Part shown: positions 33,667-43,307 of the stretch, piece after piece
How positions within the stretch are numbered: position 1 is the first letter of the stretch
Layout: each line of letters starts with the position of its first letter
Assembly (NCBI RefSeq): GCF_042646085.1
Contig: NZ_JBHRSZ010000006.1
Coordinates: 248,001-312,000, forward strand
Source: Litoribrevibacter euphylliae
Lineage (GTDB): Bacteria > Pseudomonadota > Gammaproteobacteria > Pseudomonadales > Litoribrevibacteraceae
Length of the DNA: 64,000 nt
Direction: 5' to 3'
The notes under the pieces: model-generated
Database searches by the model: none
Told to the model about the DNA's origin: nothing
What the model saw: the letters and a program-made list of their open reading frames with translations, nothing else
Translations under genes and position numbers: made by a program

Positions 33667-35217
33667 ATGACTACAGCGACCCAGCCGGAAATGACGGGAT
33701 TTAAAACTGAGCAAGTGGTGCCGCCTGCTAAGATAAATCGTTTTTTTTCTGGTGGTCAACGCAGTGATTTACTAGATCAGGTTCTTCATCTCACTCGCTT
33801 TGGTTCATTAACGATTAATGTTTGTGGTGATACGGGTACAGGAAAAACCCACTTGCTTCATGCGCTCAAGTCATCACTTCCTGGGAATGCGGTCGAGGTC
33901 CAGGCTTCGCTTTTGATGTCTGCTTCCGAACTGTTAAATCAGCTGTTGCACCAATTGATGGCTAATCGTTTTCATCACGATCTGCCTGATTTTCCAGCTA
34001 CCAGTGATGAAGAGTCTCTGTTTTCACTGATTAGTTCTTATTTGCTTAGGCTGTCTGATTCAGGTAGTACAGTCGTTTTTCTTATTGATGATGCTCATGA
34101 AATCAGTGAAGAAGGATTAAGAGCACTGTTTCGAGTGGTTCAAGATAAAAAACATAGTGATTCTGTAAAGTGTGTTTTGTTTTCTGAGCCTTATATTGAA
34201 AAACATCTATCTAATCCTTCTGTCAAAGATGCTGGTGGGGAGCAAGTTTTTACTTTGAAAATGCCGACTGTTGATCAGGAGGTGTTATCTGAGTATCTAC
34301 AGTTTTTAGAGGCTGTTAAGCCGGAATCAGAACGTATTATGTATTCTGGTTCTGATATCAATATGATTCATCAGTTGTCTGAGGGGAGATTGGGGCAGGT
34401 TAATGCTGCAATTAGGTCACTTCTTGAAAAAGAATCTCCGTCTGTTCGTAGGCAATCCTCGTTTATGCCTGTTTATCAATATGTAGTCATTGGTCTGGTG
34501 ATCTTGGTGTTGGGAGGTGTCATCTTTTTCTATCAATCGGAAAAAGAAGCTGAGGAGACGTTTTCTATTGAAGGTGAGGTGCTAGCTCCCGAGGTTACAG
34601 AGATTCGATCGGATGATTCTGCACCTGATAGAGTAGGAGATGATTCTGTTGATAGTATTTCTACTGAAAGTGCTCCTACTGCTTCAAGCAGCTTATTGGA
34701 ACAGTTGCGAAAGAAACAAGAAGAACTATTGGCGCAGCGTGAGATTGTGCCTGTTCAGAATGATCCAGTTAAAGAGGGTAGTGCGCAGAGTGTTCAACAA
34801 AGTGAGCCTGAAGTTTCTGCTACCACAACGGATATTGTAGAAAGTATTGAATCTGTCAGTTCTAATGATATTCAGAGTGAACAGAACGTCGTTTCCTCGC
34901 CTAAGATCTCAAATGCGGTGATGACAGAGGGGAATGGGTCAATGCAGTGGATCTCTGCTCAGCCTGGAAATCATTACACTATTCAAATATTAGGCGCGCA
35001 TTCACAAAAAAATGTAGAAGGCTATGTTGATGGTTTCAAAGGGGATACCCAGAAACTTCACATTTATGAAGGTGTTTTGAGAGGCCAGCCTTGGTTTGTG
35101 TTAATTTATGGTAGCTATGAAAATCGTCAAGAAGCCAAGAAAGCTGGTGAGGAGCTCGGCTTGAAAGACCTTTGGGTTCGCGATTTTTCAGCAATTCAAA
35201 AGGAGATGATTCGCTAG
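33667..35217 (+). CDS. DamX-like AAA/SPOR cell-division protein
   Basis: 516 residues. A cytoplasmic AAA-type ATPase domain (Walker A GDTGTGKT near 56-63, Walker B VVFLIDDAHEI near 138-148) is followed by a membrane helix (about 273-292, YVVIGLVILVLGGVIFFYQ), a long Glu/Ser-rich periplasmic linker and a C-terminal SPOR domain (about 436-505, HYTIQILGAHSQKNVEGYV ... WFVLIYGSYENRQEAKKA). Escherichia coli DamX lacks this ATPase region; the longer form is usual beside aroB in Pseudomonas-like bacteria. A septal peptidoglycan role is inferred from SPOR. Confidence 0.88.
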   Translation: MTTATQPEMTGFKTEQVVPPAKINRFFSGGQRSDLLDQVLHLTRFGSLTINVCGDTGTGKTHLLHALKSSLPGNAVEVQASLLMSASELLNQLLHQLMANRFHHDLPDFPATSDEESLFSLISSYLLRLSDSGSTVVFLIDDAHEISEEGLRALFRVVQDKKHSDSVKCVLFSEPYIEKHLSNPSVKDAGGEQVFTLKMPTVDQEVLSEYLQFLEAVKPESERIMYSGSDINMIHQLSEGRLGQVNAAIRSLLEKESPSVRRQSSFMPVYQYVVIGLVILVLGGVIFFYQSEKEAEETFSIEGEVLAPEVTEIRSDDSAPDRVGDDSVDSISTESAPTASSSLLEQLRKKQEELLAQREIVPVQNDPVKEGSAQSVQQSEPEVSATTTDIVESIESVSSNDIQSEQNVVSSPKISNAVMTEGNGSMQWISAQPGNHYTIQILGAHSQKNVEGYVDGFKGDTQKLHIYEGVLRGQPWFVLIYGSYENRQEAKKAGEELGLKDLWVRDFSAIQKEMIR

Positions 35218-35341
35218 TTTAATAAAGAAATTAGGAAATTTGAGCTGTATTTTCCAGTCTTACTCTTGTTTTATTCCTTCCTATTTAAGTCGCATATTTG
35301 AATAGACTCGTCGCATTTTTGTACAGATCTTACGTAAAAGT

Positions 35342-35370
35342 TTGTTACTGGCTCCTGTTTTGTGTAAAAT
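35342..35370 (+). promoter_or_regulatory. candidate sigma-70 promoter for gltBD
   Basis: TTGTTA (35342-35347), a 17-base spacer and TAAAAT (35365-35370; five of six). It lies about 100 bases upstream of the gltB ATG. Confidence 0.55.
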
Positions 35371-35472
35371 TGTCGCCCCTTTGCCTGCGCTGAAGTATTT
35401 TGCAGGCATTTTGAACCTAAATATTATTATAAGGTTCTGTCAGAAATTGGATTAGCTAGGTGAGAGTGGCTT

Positions 35473-38400
35473 ATGAGTAAAGGTCTTTATCATCCTGGGG
35501 ATGTCAGAGATAACTGTGGATTTGGTTTAATCGCTCACATGAACGGTGAAGCTAGCCACCACTTGTTAGAGACGGCAATTGAAGCTCTAACATGTATGAC
35601 CCACCGTGGTGGTATTGCGGCAGACGGGAAAACGGGTGACGGTTGTGGTCTCCTAATTAAAAAACCGGATGCCTTCCTCAGAGAAGTAGCAAATGAACAG
35701 TTTGGAAAAAGCTTAGCTGATCAATATGCTGTTGCTATGCTGTTCTTGGACTTGGATGAAACATTAGCAAGTCAGCAAAGAACAAACGTCGAGGATGCCG
35801 TTAAGGCACAAGGCCTGAATTTAGTTGGTTGGCGTGAAGTGCCAACTAATAATGATTGTCTTGGTCCTATGGCTATCGATGTGTTGCCTCGTTTCGAACA
35901 GTTGTTTATCGAAGCGCCTGAAGGTATGACGCAACAAGAGCTTATGGTTAAGCTATTCGTTGCTAAACGTCGTGCAGAACAGGCTAATCTAGGCCATGAG
36001 AACTTCTATATCTGTAGCATGTCATCAGAAGTTCTGTCTTATAAAGGCTTGATGATGCCTGTTGATTTACCAAGCTTCTATTTGGATCTTGGTGATGAGC
36101 GTGTAACGACTTCTATCTGTGTATTTCACCAGCGTTTCTCAACGAATACATTGCCTCGTTGGCCTTTGGCTCAGCCGTTCCGCTATTTGGCTCACAATGG
36201 TGAGATTAATACCGTGGAAGGTAACCGTAATTGGGCTAAAGCGCGTGGCAGTAAGTACGCGACTCCTCTTATTCCTGAGTTGAACGATCTTCAACCTGTT
36301 GTTAATACCACTGGTTCTGATTCTTCTAGCATGGATAACATGTTGGAATTGTTGTTGGCAGGCGGTATGGATTTGGCTCAAGCTCTGCGTCTAATCATTC
36401 CACCTGCATGGCAAAATGCAGAGACTATGGACCCTGATTTACGTGCCTTCTATGAGTACACTTCTATGCACTGTGAAGCATGGGATGGTCCTGCTGGCGT
36501 TGTAATGACTGATGGTCGTCATGCGGTATGTATGCTTGACCGTAATGGTCTGCGTCCAGCACGCTGGGTTACGACTAAGAATGGTTATATTACGTTGGCT
36601 TCTGAGATCGGTGTATATGATTATGCACCAGAAGATGTCGTAGCCAAAGGTCGTGTAGGCCCTGGCCAGATGTTGGTTATTGATACCGATTCTGGCAAAG
36701 TTCTGCATACAAAAGATGTTGACGAACGCTTGAAAAACTCAAATCCATATAAGCAGTGGATGAAAGAGAACGCGATTCGTATCGAATCTTCGATGAGTGA
36801 AGAGCTTCAGCAAGCAGAGAGCTTGGATCAAGAAGTCCTGAAAGCGAATATGAAAATGTATCAGGTGACGTTTGAAGAGCGTGATCAGGTACTTCGTCCT
36901 CTAGCTGAGGGTGGTCAGGAAGCTGTTGGTTCAATGGGGGATGATACCCCTATGGCAGTGCTTTCTCAGAAAATCCGCCCAGTGAGTGACTTCTTTCGTC
37001 AGAAATTTGCTCAGGTTACTAACCCACCAATCGATCCATTACGTGAAACTATCGTAATGTCACTAGAGACGTGTATTGGTGCAGAGAGAAATGTCTTTGA
37101 GTTCTCTCCTGAGCATGCGTCACGAATTGTTCTTTCTACGCCAGTTCTATCAAGCAGTAAGCTTAATAAGCTGAAGTCTATTGATGATAGTCGCTTTACT
37201 GCTGGGACTATCAAACTAGAGTACTCAGCGGATGAAGGTCTTGAAGCTGCAGTTCATCGTATCTGTAATGAAACTGTAGACTTGGTTAAATCTGGCGTGA
37301 CCATAGTTATCCTTTCTGATCGTGAAATATCAGAAGGTAAGCTGCCAGTGAACTCCTTCATGGCAACGGGTGCCGTTAACCATCGTTTGATTAACGAAGG
37401 TTTACGTTGTGATTCCAATATCGTTGTAGAAACGGGTTGGGCGCGTGACTCTCATCACTGTGCTGTGTTAATTGGTTTTGGTGCAACGGCAATCCATCCT
37501 TACTTGGCGTACGAGACATTGTGTGATCTTGTGCGTTCTGGTGAGTTGGTGATGGATCCTATCGAAGCTCAGAAGAACTATCGCAAAGGCATCAATAAAG
37601 GCTTGTTGAAAATCCTATCTAAGATGGGGATTTCAACGATTGCTTCTTACCGTAGTGCTCAGTTATTTGAGTGCGTAGGTTTGAGTAAGTCTGTGGTTGA
37701 TTTGTGCTTTACTGGCGTGGCAAGTCGTATTGAAGGTGCTGATTTCTCTGACTTACAGTCGGATCAGCAAGCGCTTGCTGATTTAGCTAATCGTAAACGT
37801 AAGCCTATTACGCAGGGTGGTTTCCTTAAGTTTGTTCATAACAGCGAATACCACACTTATAACCCTGATGTGGTTAAACTGCTTCAGGATGCTGTTCAAA
37901 ATGGTGATCAGCGTGCTTACGATAAATATGCCGAGCTTGTTAACGAGCGTCCGATTGCGACACTTCGTGACATGTTTAAAGTAAAAACCGGTGTGAACCC
38001 TATCTCTATTGATGAGGTGGAGCCGTTAGAAAGTATTTACCCTCGATTTGACTCCGCTGCTATGTCTTTGGGTGCATTATCTCCTGAAGCACACGAAGCG
38101 TTAGCCGTAGCTATGAACCGCCTGGGCGGTCGTTCAAACTCTGGTGAAGGTGGCGAAGATCCTGTTCGTTTCGGTACAGAAAAGCGTTCTAAGATTAAGC
38201 AAATTGCTTCTGGTCGTTTTGGTGTTACACCTCATTATTTAGTGAATGCTGATGTTCTTCAGATTAAGGTTGCGCAGGGTGCGAAACCGGGTGAAGGTGG
38301 TCAGCTACCTGGTGGTAAAGTAAACGACCTAATTGCTCGTTTGCGTTATTCCGTGCCGGGCGTGACGTTGATATCACCTCCGCCACACCATGATATTTAT

Positions 38401-39924
38401 TCGATTGAAGATTTGGCTCAGTTGATTTTCGATTTGAAACAAGTGAATCCAGATGCGCATGTATCTGTAAAACTCGTTTCTGAGCCAGGCGTAGGTACGA
38501 TTGCTGCTGGTGTTGCAAAAGCGTATGCCGACTTGATTACCATCTCTGGTTATGACGGTGGTACAGCGGCTAGTCCTCTGACTTCTATTAAGCACGCAGG
38601 TTCTCCATGGGAGCTTGGGTTGAGTGAAGCGCATCAGGCTCTTCGTTTCAATGACCTTCGTGACAAAGTTCGTCTTCAAACTGATGGTGGTATGAAGACC
38701 GGCTTGGACGTAGTTAAGGCTGCGATTCTAGGTGCTGAAAGCTACGGCTTTGGTACTGCTCCGATGGTTGCTTTGGGATGTAAGATTCTTCGTATCTGTC
38801 ACTTGAACAACTGTGCGACCGGTGTGGCAACACAGGACGATCTGCTTCGTGATAAGCATTTCATCGGTACCGTTGAAATGGTTATGAACTACTTCCGTTT
38901 CGTAGCGCAGGAAATTCGTCAGCTATTGGCGGATATGGGCGTGAAGTCGATGGAAGAGTTGGTTGGTCGTACTGATTTGCTGGAAGTTCTGGATGGTATT
39001 ACAGAGCGTCAAGGTAAGTTGGATCTAACCCCAATAATTGATAATAGTTTTGTACCTGCTGACAAGCCTCAAACGTGTGCTGTTGAGCGAAATGCACCAT
39101 ACGATGAAGCAGCTAAGAATGCTCAAATCGTAGAGGATGTGTTGGCGGCTGTTGAAGCTAAATCAGGCGGTGAGTTTGACTACAAAGTAACTAACTGTGA
39201 TCGTTCTGTCGGTGCTCGCTTGTCGGGTGAAATCGCTAAGCGTTACGGCAACCAAGGTATGGCTGATGCACCTGTAACCTTGAATTTGAAAGGAACTGCG
39301 GGTCAGAGCTTCGGCGTTTGGAACGCTGGCGGTTTGGTTATGCGTCTTGAAGGTGATGCAAACGATTATGTTGGTAAAGGCATGGCTGGCGGTAAGCTAG
39401 TAATTCGACCTCCTCAAGGTAGTCAGTTTGAAACCCAAGAAACGTCGATCATTGGTAACACCTGTTTGTATGGTGCTACTGGCGGTAAATTATTTGCAGC
39501 GGGTACTGCTGGTGAGCGTTTTGCAGTACGTAACTCTGGTGCCCATGCGGTTATCGAAGGCGCTGGTGATCACTGCTGTGAATACATGACAGGCGGTTTC
39601 GTAACTGTGCTTGGCAATGTCGGTGTGAACTTCGGTGCAGGTATGACAGGCGGCTTTGCTTACGTACTGGATTTAGACCGCACATTTGTTGATTGCTATA
39701 ACCATGAGTTGATCGACATTCACCGTATTACTCAAGAGTCTATGGAAGAGTATCGTAGTCACTTGAGAGAGGTGGTTAAAGAGTATGTTGCTGAAACTGG
39801 TAGTGCATGGGGTCAGCAGATTCTAGATGATTTTGATGGCTTCGTTGGTAAGTTCTGGTTGGTAAAACCAAAAGCAGCAAGCCTGGGTAAATTGTTAGAT
39901 AACATGAAGTCGCGTCCTGAATAA
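35473..39924 (+). CDS. gltB: glutamate synthase (NADPH) large subunit
   Basis: Transfers the amide of glutamine to 2-oxoglutarate. 1483 residues. The N-terminal nucleophile of the class II amidotransferase is Cys15 (CGFGLIAHM), exposed after removal of a 14-residue propeptide. The FMN-binding synthase domain has the 3Fe-4S cysteines in CKILRICHLNNC, and the C-terminal GXGXG beta-helix has repeated Gly motifs (GGKLVIRPPQ, GGKLFAAGTAGERFAVRNSGAHAVIEG). Strongly biased codons suggest high expression. gltD follows 61 bases later after a stop-overlapping hairpin. Confidence 0.98.
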   Translation: MSKGLYHPGDVRDNCGFGLIAHMNGEASHHLLETAIEALTCMTHRGGIAADGKTGDGCGLLIKKPDAFLREVANEQFGKSLADQYAVAMLFLDLDETLASQQRTNVEDAVKAQGLNLVGWREVPTNNDCLGPMAIDVLPRFEQLFIEAPEGMTQQELMVKLFVAKRRAEQANLGHENFYICSMSSEVLSYKGLMMPVDLPSFYLDLGDERVTTSICVFHQRFSTNTLPRWPLAQPFRYLAHNGEINTVEGNRNWAKARGSKYATPLIPELNDLQPVVNTTGSDSSSMDNMLELLLAGGMDLAQALRLIIPPAWQNAETMDPDLRAFYEYTSMHCEAWDGPAGVVMTDGRHAVCMLDRNGLRPARWVTTKNGYITLASEIGVYDYAPEDVVAKGRVGPGQMLVIDTDSGKVLHTKDVDERLKNSNPYKQWMKENAIRIESSMSEELQQAESLDQEVLKANMKMYQVTFEERDQVLRPLAEGGQEAVGSMGDDTPMAVLSQKIRPVSDFFRQKFAQVTNPPIDPLRETIVMSLETCIGAERNVFEFSPEHASRIVLSTPVLSSSKLNKLKSIDDSRFTAGTIKLEYSADEGLEAAVHRICNETVDLVKSGVTIVILSDREISEGKLPVNSFMATGAVNHRLINEGLRCDSNIVVETGWARDSHHCAVLIGFGATAIHPYLAYETLCDLVRSGELVMDPIEAQKNYRKGINKGLLKILSKMGISTIASYRSAQLFECVGLSKSVVDLCFTGVASRIEGADFSDLQSDQQALADLANRKRKPITQGGFLKFVHNSEYHTYNPDVVKLLQDAVQNGDQRAYDKYAELVNERPIATLRDMFKVKTGVNPISIDEVEPLESIYPRFDSAAMSLGALSPEAHEALAVAMNRLGGRSNSGEGGEDPVRFGTEKRSKIKQIASGRFGVTPHYLVNADVLQIKVAQGAKPGEGGQLPGGKVNDLIARLRYSVPGVTLISPPPHHDIYSIEDLAQLIFDLKQVNPDAHVSVKLVSEPGVGTIAAGVAKAYADLITISGYDGGTAASPLTSIKHAGSPWELGLSEAHQALRFNDLRDKVRLQTDGGMKTGLDVVKAAILGAESYGFGTAPMVALGCKILRICHLNNCATGVATQDDLLRDKHFIGTVEMVMNYFRFVAQEIRQLLADMGVKSMEELVGRTDLLEVLDGITERQGKLDLTPIIDNSFVPADKPQTCAVERNAPYDEAAKNAQIVEDVLAAVEAKSGGEFDYKVTNCDRSVGARLSGEIAKRYGNQGMADAPVTLNLKGTAGQSFGVWNAGGLVMRLEGDANDYVGKGMAGGKLVIRPPQGSQFETQETSIIGNTCLYGATGGKLFAAGTAGERFAVRNSGAHAVIEGAGDHCCEYMTGGFVTVLGNVGVNFGAGMTGGFAYVLDLDRTFVDCYNHELIDIHRITQESMEEYRSHLREVVKEYVAETGSAWGQQILDDFDGFVGKFWLVKPKAASLGKLLDNMKSRPE

Positions 39925-39932
39925 GGGCGCGA
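39910..39932 (+). other. hairpin across the gltB stop codon
   Basis: TCGCGTCC (39910-39917) pairs with GGGCGCGA (39925-39932), one G-T pair, enclosing the TAA. No T-run. It may lower gltD output or stabilise gltB mRNA. Confidence 0.4.
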
Positions 39933-39985
39933 GTTATCTCGACAAGAACCCGTGAACGAAGCTTGAGAAAAGAGGTTGAACGGAA

Positions 39986-41398
39986 ATGGCTGAACGCTTA
40001 AATAACAATTTCCAGTTTGTCGACGTAGGCCGTCAGGATCCTAGTAAGAAGCCTGCAGAAACTCGTAAGAAAGAGTTTAACGAAATTTACGAGCCTTTCA
40101 CGTCTGAAGAAGTACGTGATCAAAGTCATCGTTGTCTGGCGTGTGGTAACCCGTACTGTGAGTGGAAGTGCCCGGTACATAACTTTATTCCTGATTGGTT
40201 GAAGTTGGTTTCTGAAGGTAACATTCTTGAAGCCGTGGAAATGAGCCACCAGACTAACTCGTTACCAGAAGTATGTGGTCGTGTATGCCCACAAGATCGT
40301 CTGTGTGAAGGCGCATGTACTCTGAATGATGGTTTTGGCGCAGTAACTATTGGTTCTGCTGAAAAGTACATCACAGATACTGCATTTGCGATGGGCTGGA
40401 AGCCAGACATGTCCAAAGTTGTTTGGACGGATAAGAAAGTTGCTGTTATCGGTGCTGGTCCTGCGGGGTTAGGTTGTGCTGATATCTTGGTTCGTAATGG
40501 TGTTAAGCCTGTCGTCTTTGATAAGTACCCAGAAATTGGTGGCCTACTTACGTTCGGTATTCCTGAATTTAAGTTGGAAAAAGACGTAATGAAACGCCGT
40601 CGTGAAGTGTTTACGGAGATGGGTGTTGAGTTCCGCTTGAGCACTGAAATCGGTAAAGACATCGCGTTTGACGAAATTCTAAAAGAATACGATGCCGTAT
40701 TCCTTGGTATGGGCACATATAACTACATGAAGGGTGGTTTCCCTGGTGAAGACCTACCTGGTGTGTATGATGCTCTTCCGTTCTTGATTTCTAATGTAAA
40801 CCGTAACCTTGGTTTTGAGAAAGATCCTTCTGAATTCATTGATATGAAAGGTAAGAAAGTGATCGTTCTTGGTGGTGGTGACACTGCGATGGACTGTAAT
40901 CGTACTTCTATCCGTCAAGGTGCTGAAGCGGTTACTTGTGCGTATCGTCGTGATGAAGCCAACATGCCTGGTTCTGTTCGTGAAGTTGCGAATGCAAAAG
41001 AAGAAGGTGTTCAATTCCTATTTAACCGTCAACCTGTTGCCATCATTGGTGAAGAGAAGGTTGAAGGGGTTAAGGTTGTTGAAACACGCCTTGGTGAACC
41101 CGATGAGAATGGTCGTCGTCGCCCTGAAGTCATCGAAGGTTCAGAGCAAGTGCTTCCAGCGGATGCTGTATTGGTTGCTTTCGGTTTCCGTCCAAGTCCA
41201 GCGGACTGGTTCGAAGATCATGACGTTAAAACCAATGACTGGGGTGGCGTAATTGCTCCTGAAGCTCAAGGTTATCAAACGACTAACCCGAAAGTGTTCG
41301 CCGGTGGTGACATGGTTCGAGGTTCTGACTTGGTAGTAACTGCGATCTATGAAGGTCGTCAGGCAGCGGAAGGCATTCTGGATTATCTGGAAGTCTAA
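39986..41398 (+). CDS. gltD: glutamate synthase (NADPH) small subunit
   Basis: FAD- and NADPH-binding beta subunit that passes electrons to GltB. 470 residues. N-terminal cysteine clusters for two 4Fe-4S centres (CLACGNPYCEWKCP and CGRVCPQDRLCEGAC), FAD Rossmann loop VIGAGPAGLGCADIL and NADPH loop VLGGGDTAMDCNR are visible. ATG preceded by ACGGAA. Ends in a strong terminator. Confidence 0.98.
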   Translation: MAERLNNNFQFVDVGRQDPSKKPAETRKKEFNEIYEPFTSEEVRDQSHRCLACGNPYCEWKCPVHNFIPDWLKLVSEGNILEAVEMSHQTNSLPEVCGRVCPQDRLCEGACTLNDGFGAVTIGSAEKYITDTAFAMGWKPDMSKVVWTDKKVAVIGAGPAGLGCADILVRNGVKPVVFDKYPEIGGLLTFGIPEFKLEKDVMKRRREVFTEMGVEFRLSTEIGKDIAFDEILKEYDAVFLGMGTYNYMKGGFPGEDLPGVYDALPFLISNVNRNLGFEKDPSEFIDMKGKKVIVLGGGDTAMDCNRTSIRQGAEAVTCAYRRDEANMPGSVREVANAKEEGVQFLFNRQPVAIIGEEKVEGVKVVETRLGEPDENGRRRPEVIEGSEQVLPADAVLVAFGFRPSPADWFEDHDVKTNDWGGVIAPEAQGYQTTNPKVFAGGDMVRGSDLVVTAIYEGRQAAEGILDYLEV

Positions 41399-41416
41399 TT
41401 AACGCTGACCAAAGTC

Positions 41417-41458
41417 AAAAAAAAGCCCGGTATGTTTCAACATGCTGGGCTTTTTTTT
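41417..41458 (+). terminator. gltBD terminator
   Basis: A8-GCCCGG-TATGTT (41417-41436) pairs with AACATG-CTGGGC-T8 (41439-41458), with two G-T pairs. A long, strong rho-independent terminator. Confidence 0.92.
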
Positions 41459-41466
41459 GTCTTTTT

Positions 41467-41496
41467 GGTTATCATTAGGCGCAATTTTTGATAACC
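41467..41496. promoter_or_regulatory. inverted repeat upstream of hemE
   Basis: GGTTATCA (41467-41474) and TGATAACC (41489-41496) are perfect inverted arms with 14 bases between, ending 23 bases before the hemE ATG. Could be an operator or a leader hairpin. Confidence 0.35.
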
Positions 41497-41518
41497 CAAG
41501 AAATACTCTGGAGACAAC

Positions 41519-42601
41519 ATGACCGAAGTTAAAGCTGAGCTTAAAAACGATCGTTTTTTACGTGCTTTATTACGTGAGCCTGTGGATCGTACGCCGATCT
41601 GGATGATGCGTCAGGCGGGTCGTTATCTTCCTGAGTATCGTGCTTCACGTGCTAATGCGGGCAGCTTTATGGATCTGTGTATGAATGCAGATTTTGCTTG
41701 TGAAGTGACACTGCAGCCTTTAGATCGTTATTCTGGTTTGGACGCCGCTATCCTGTTTTCAGATATTCTGACCATTCCTGACGCTATGGGCTTAGGGCTA
41801 TATTTTGAAACAGGCGAAGGCCCTAAGTTTAAGAAAGTCGTTGAAACGGAAGCAGATGTTAATGCCCTGCCGATTGTAAACATGGAAGCGGGTGACCTGT
41901 CTTATGTTACAAAAGCGGTTTCAACCATCCGTCGCGAGTTAAATGGTCGTGTGCCTTTGATTGGTTTCTCTGGAAGCCCATGGACATTGGCAACCTATAT
42001 GGTTGAAGGCGGTTCTTCGAAAGACTTCCGAAAAGTTAAAGCCATGATGTATAACCAGCCAGAAGTGATGCATCAGTTATTGGATAAACTAGCTCAGTCA
42101 GTAACAGGGTATCTAAACGCACAGATTGATGCCGGGGCACAAGCGGTGCAGATTTTTGATACTTGGGGTGGTTCGCTAAGTGATCGTTGTTATCGTGAGT
42201 TTTCTCTGAAGTATATGGAGAAAATTGTAGCTGGTCTGAAACGTGAAAGTGAAGGTCGTAAGGTTCCTGTGATCTTATTCACCAAAGGTGGTGGTCAGTG
42301 GTTGGAATCAATGGCGGATACTGGTTGTGATGCGCTTGGTTTGGACTGGACGACGGATATCGGCAATGCTCGTGGTCGAGTTGGAAGCCGTGTTGCGTTA
42401 CAAGGGAATATGGACCCATGTGTTCTTTATGCTGATCCTAAGATTATCCGTGAAGAAGTAAAAACAATTCTAGATAGTTATGGTCAAGGTACTGGCCATG
42501 TCTTCAACCTGGGTCATGGCATTCATCAGTGGGTAGACCCTGAACATGCAAAGGCTTTTATTGAAGCGGTAGAAGAACTAAGCCCTCAATATCACGGTTA
42601 A
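41519..42601 (+). CDS. hemE: uroporphyrinogen decarboxylase
   Basis: Decarboxylates uroporphyrinogen III to coproporphyrinogen III in haem synthesis. 360 residues. The N-terminal RTPIWMMRQAGRYLPEYRA motif (substrate-binding Arg residues), the ILFSDILTIPDAMG block with the catalytic Asp, and GFSGSPWTLATYMVEGG are all present. Start ATG with CTGGAGA upstream. Monocistronic, with its own terminator, downstream of gltD as in Pseudomonas. Confidence 0.98.
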   Translation: MTEVKAELKNDRFLRALLREPVDRTPIWMMRQAGRYLPEYRASRANAGSFMDLCMNADFACEVTLQPLDRYSGLDAAILFSDILTIPDAMGLGLYFETGEGPKFKKVVETEADVNALPIVNMEAGDLSYVTKAVSTIRRELNGRVPLIGFSGSPWTLATYMVEGGSSKDFRKVKAMMYNQPEVMHQLLDKLAQSVTGYLNAQIDAGAQAVQIFDTWGGSLSDRCYREFSLKYMEKIVAGLKRESEGRKVPVILFTKGGGQWLESMADTGCDALGLDWTTDIGNARGRVGSRVALQGNMDPCVLYADPKIIREEVKTILDSYGQGTGHVFNLGHGIHQWVDPEHAKAFIEAVEELSPQYHG

Positions 42602-42620
42602 TTACTAAGTTGTGATACTA

Positions 42621-42647
42621 AAAAAGCCAGCGAAATGCTGGCTTTTT
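42621..42647. terminator. terminator between hemE and crp
   Basis: A5-GCCAGC (42621-42631) pairs with GCTGGC-T5 (42637-42647) across a 5-base loop; usable by both convergent genes. Confidence 0.9.
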
Positions 42648-42668
42648 AATAACTGAAGAAAAGAGAAG

Positions 42669-43307
42669 TTATCGTGTTCCGTAGACCACCATGGTTTTCC
42701 CTTTTACGGAAACAAGCCCTTGTTCTTCTAGAGTCTTGAGTACGCGTCCTACCATTTCACGTGAACAGCCGACAATTCGGCCGATTTCCTGACGTGTGAT
42801 TTTAATTTGCATGCCGTCTGGGTGCGTCATGGCATCCGGTTCTTTGGTCAGCTCCAGAAGAGTTCGAGCAACACGACCAGTTACATCTAGGAAGGCTAAA
42901 TCCCCAACCTTACGGGTCGTAGCTCTTAGACGATTGGCCATTTGTTTGCCAAGCATGTAAAGAATTTCTGGGGATGATTGAGTAAACTCGCGGAACTTGC
43001 TGTAACCGATTTCAGCGACTTCACATTCTGTTTTTGCTTTAATCCAAGCGGAACGCGTTTCTTCTTGATCGAATAGGCCCATTTCACCGAAAAAGTCACC
43101 GGCGTTTAAATAGGCCATGATCATTTCACGTCCATCGTCATCTTCAATGATGACGGCTACTGATCCTTTCACAATGTAGTAAAGAGAATCACATTCATCG
43201 CCAGCATAGATGATGGTGCTTTTACTTGGGTATTTTCTGCGATGGCATTGAGCTACAAAAGCGTCCAAATGCTTGTTGGTTTCTACTGGCTTAATAATGC
43301 TAGTCAT
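42669..43307 (-). CDS. cAMP receptor protein (Crp/Vfr type)
   Basis: Global cAMP-dependent transcription regulator. 212 residues. The cyclic-nucleotide pocket GEMGLFDQEETRSAW keeps the Glu and Arg-Ser contacts, and the hinge reads RLRATTRKVGDLAFLDVTGR with Thr-Thr where Escherichia coli CRP has Thr-Ser. The helix-turn-helix ITRQEIGRIVGCSREMVGRVLKTLEEQ is nearly the same as CRP/Vfr. The gene lies opposite an OsmC-like gene, the vfr context of Pseudomonas. Vfr controls type IV pili there, and a pil operon lies in this window; the link is inference. Confidence 0.95.
   Translation of the reverse strand: MTSIIKPVETNKHLDAFVAQCHRRKYPSKSTIIYAGDECDSLYYIVKGSVAVIIEDDDGREMIMAYLNAGDFFGEMGLFDQEETRSAWIKAKTECEVAEIGYSKFREFTQSSPEILYMLGKQMANRLRATTRKVGDLAFLDVTGRVARTLLELTKEPDAMTHPDGMQIKITRQEIGRIVGCSREMVGRVLKTLEEQGLVSVKGKTMVVYGTR

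Noticed and set aside
40126..40716. 196-codon open frame antisense to gltD
   Set aside because: gltD is certain from its Fe-S and nucleotide-binding motifs; the antisense frame is a coding shadow.
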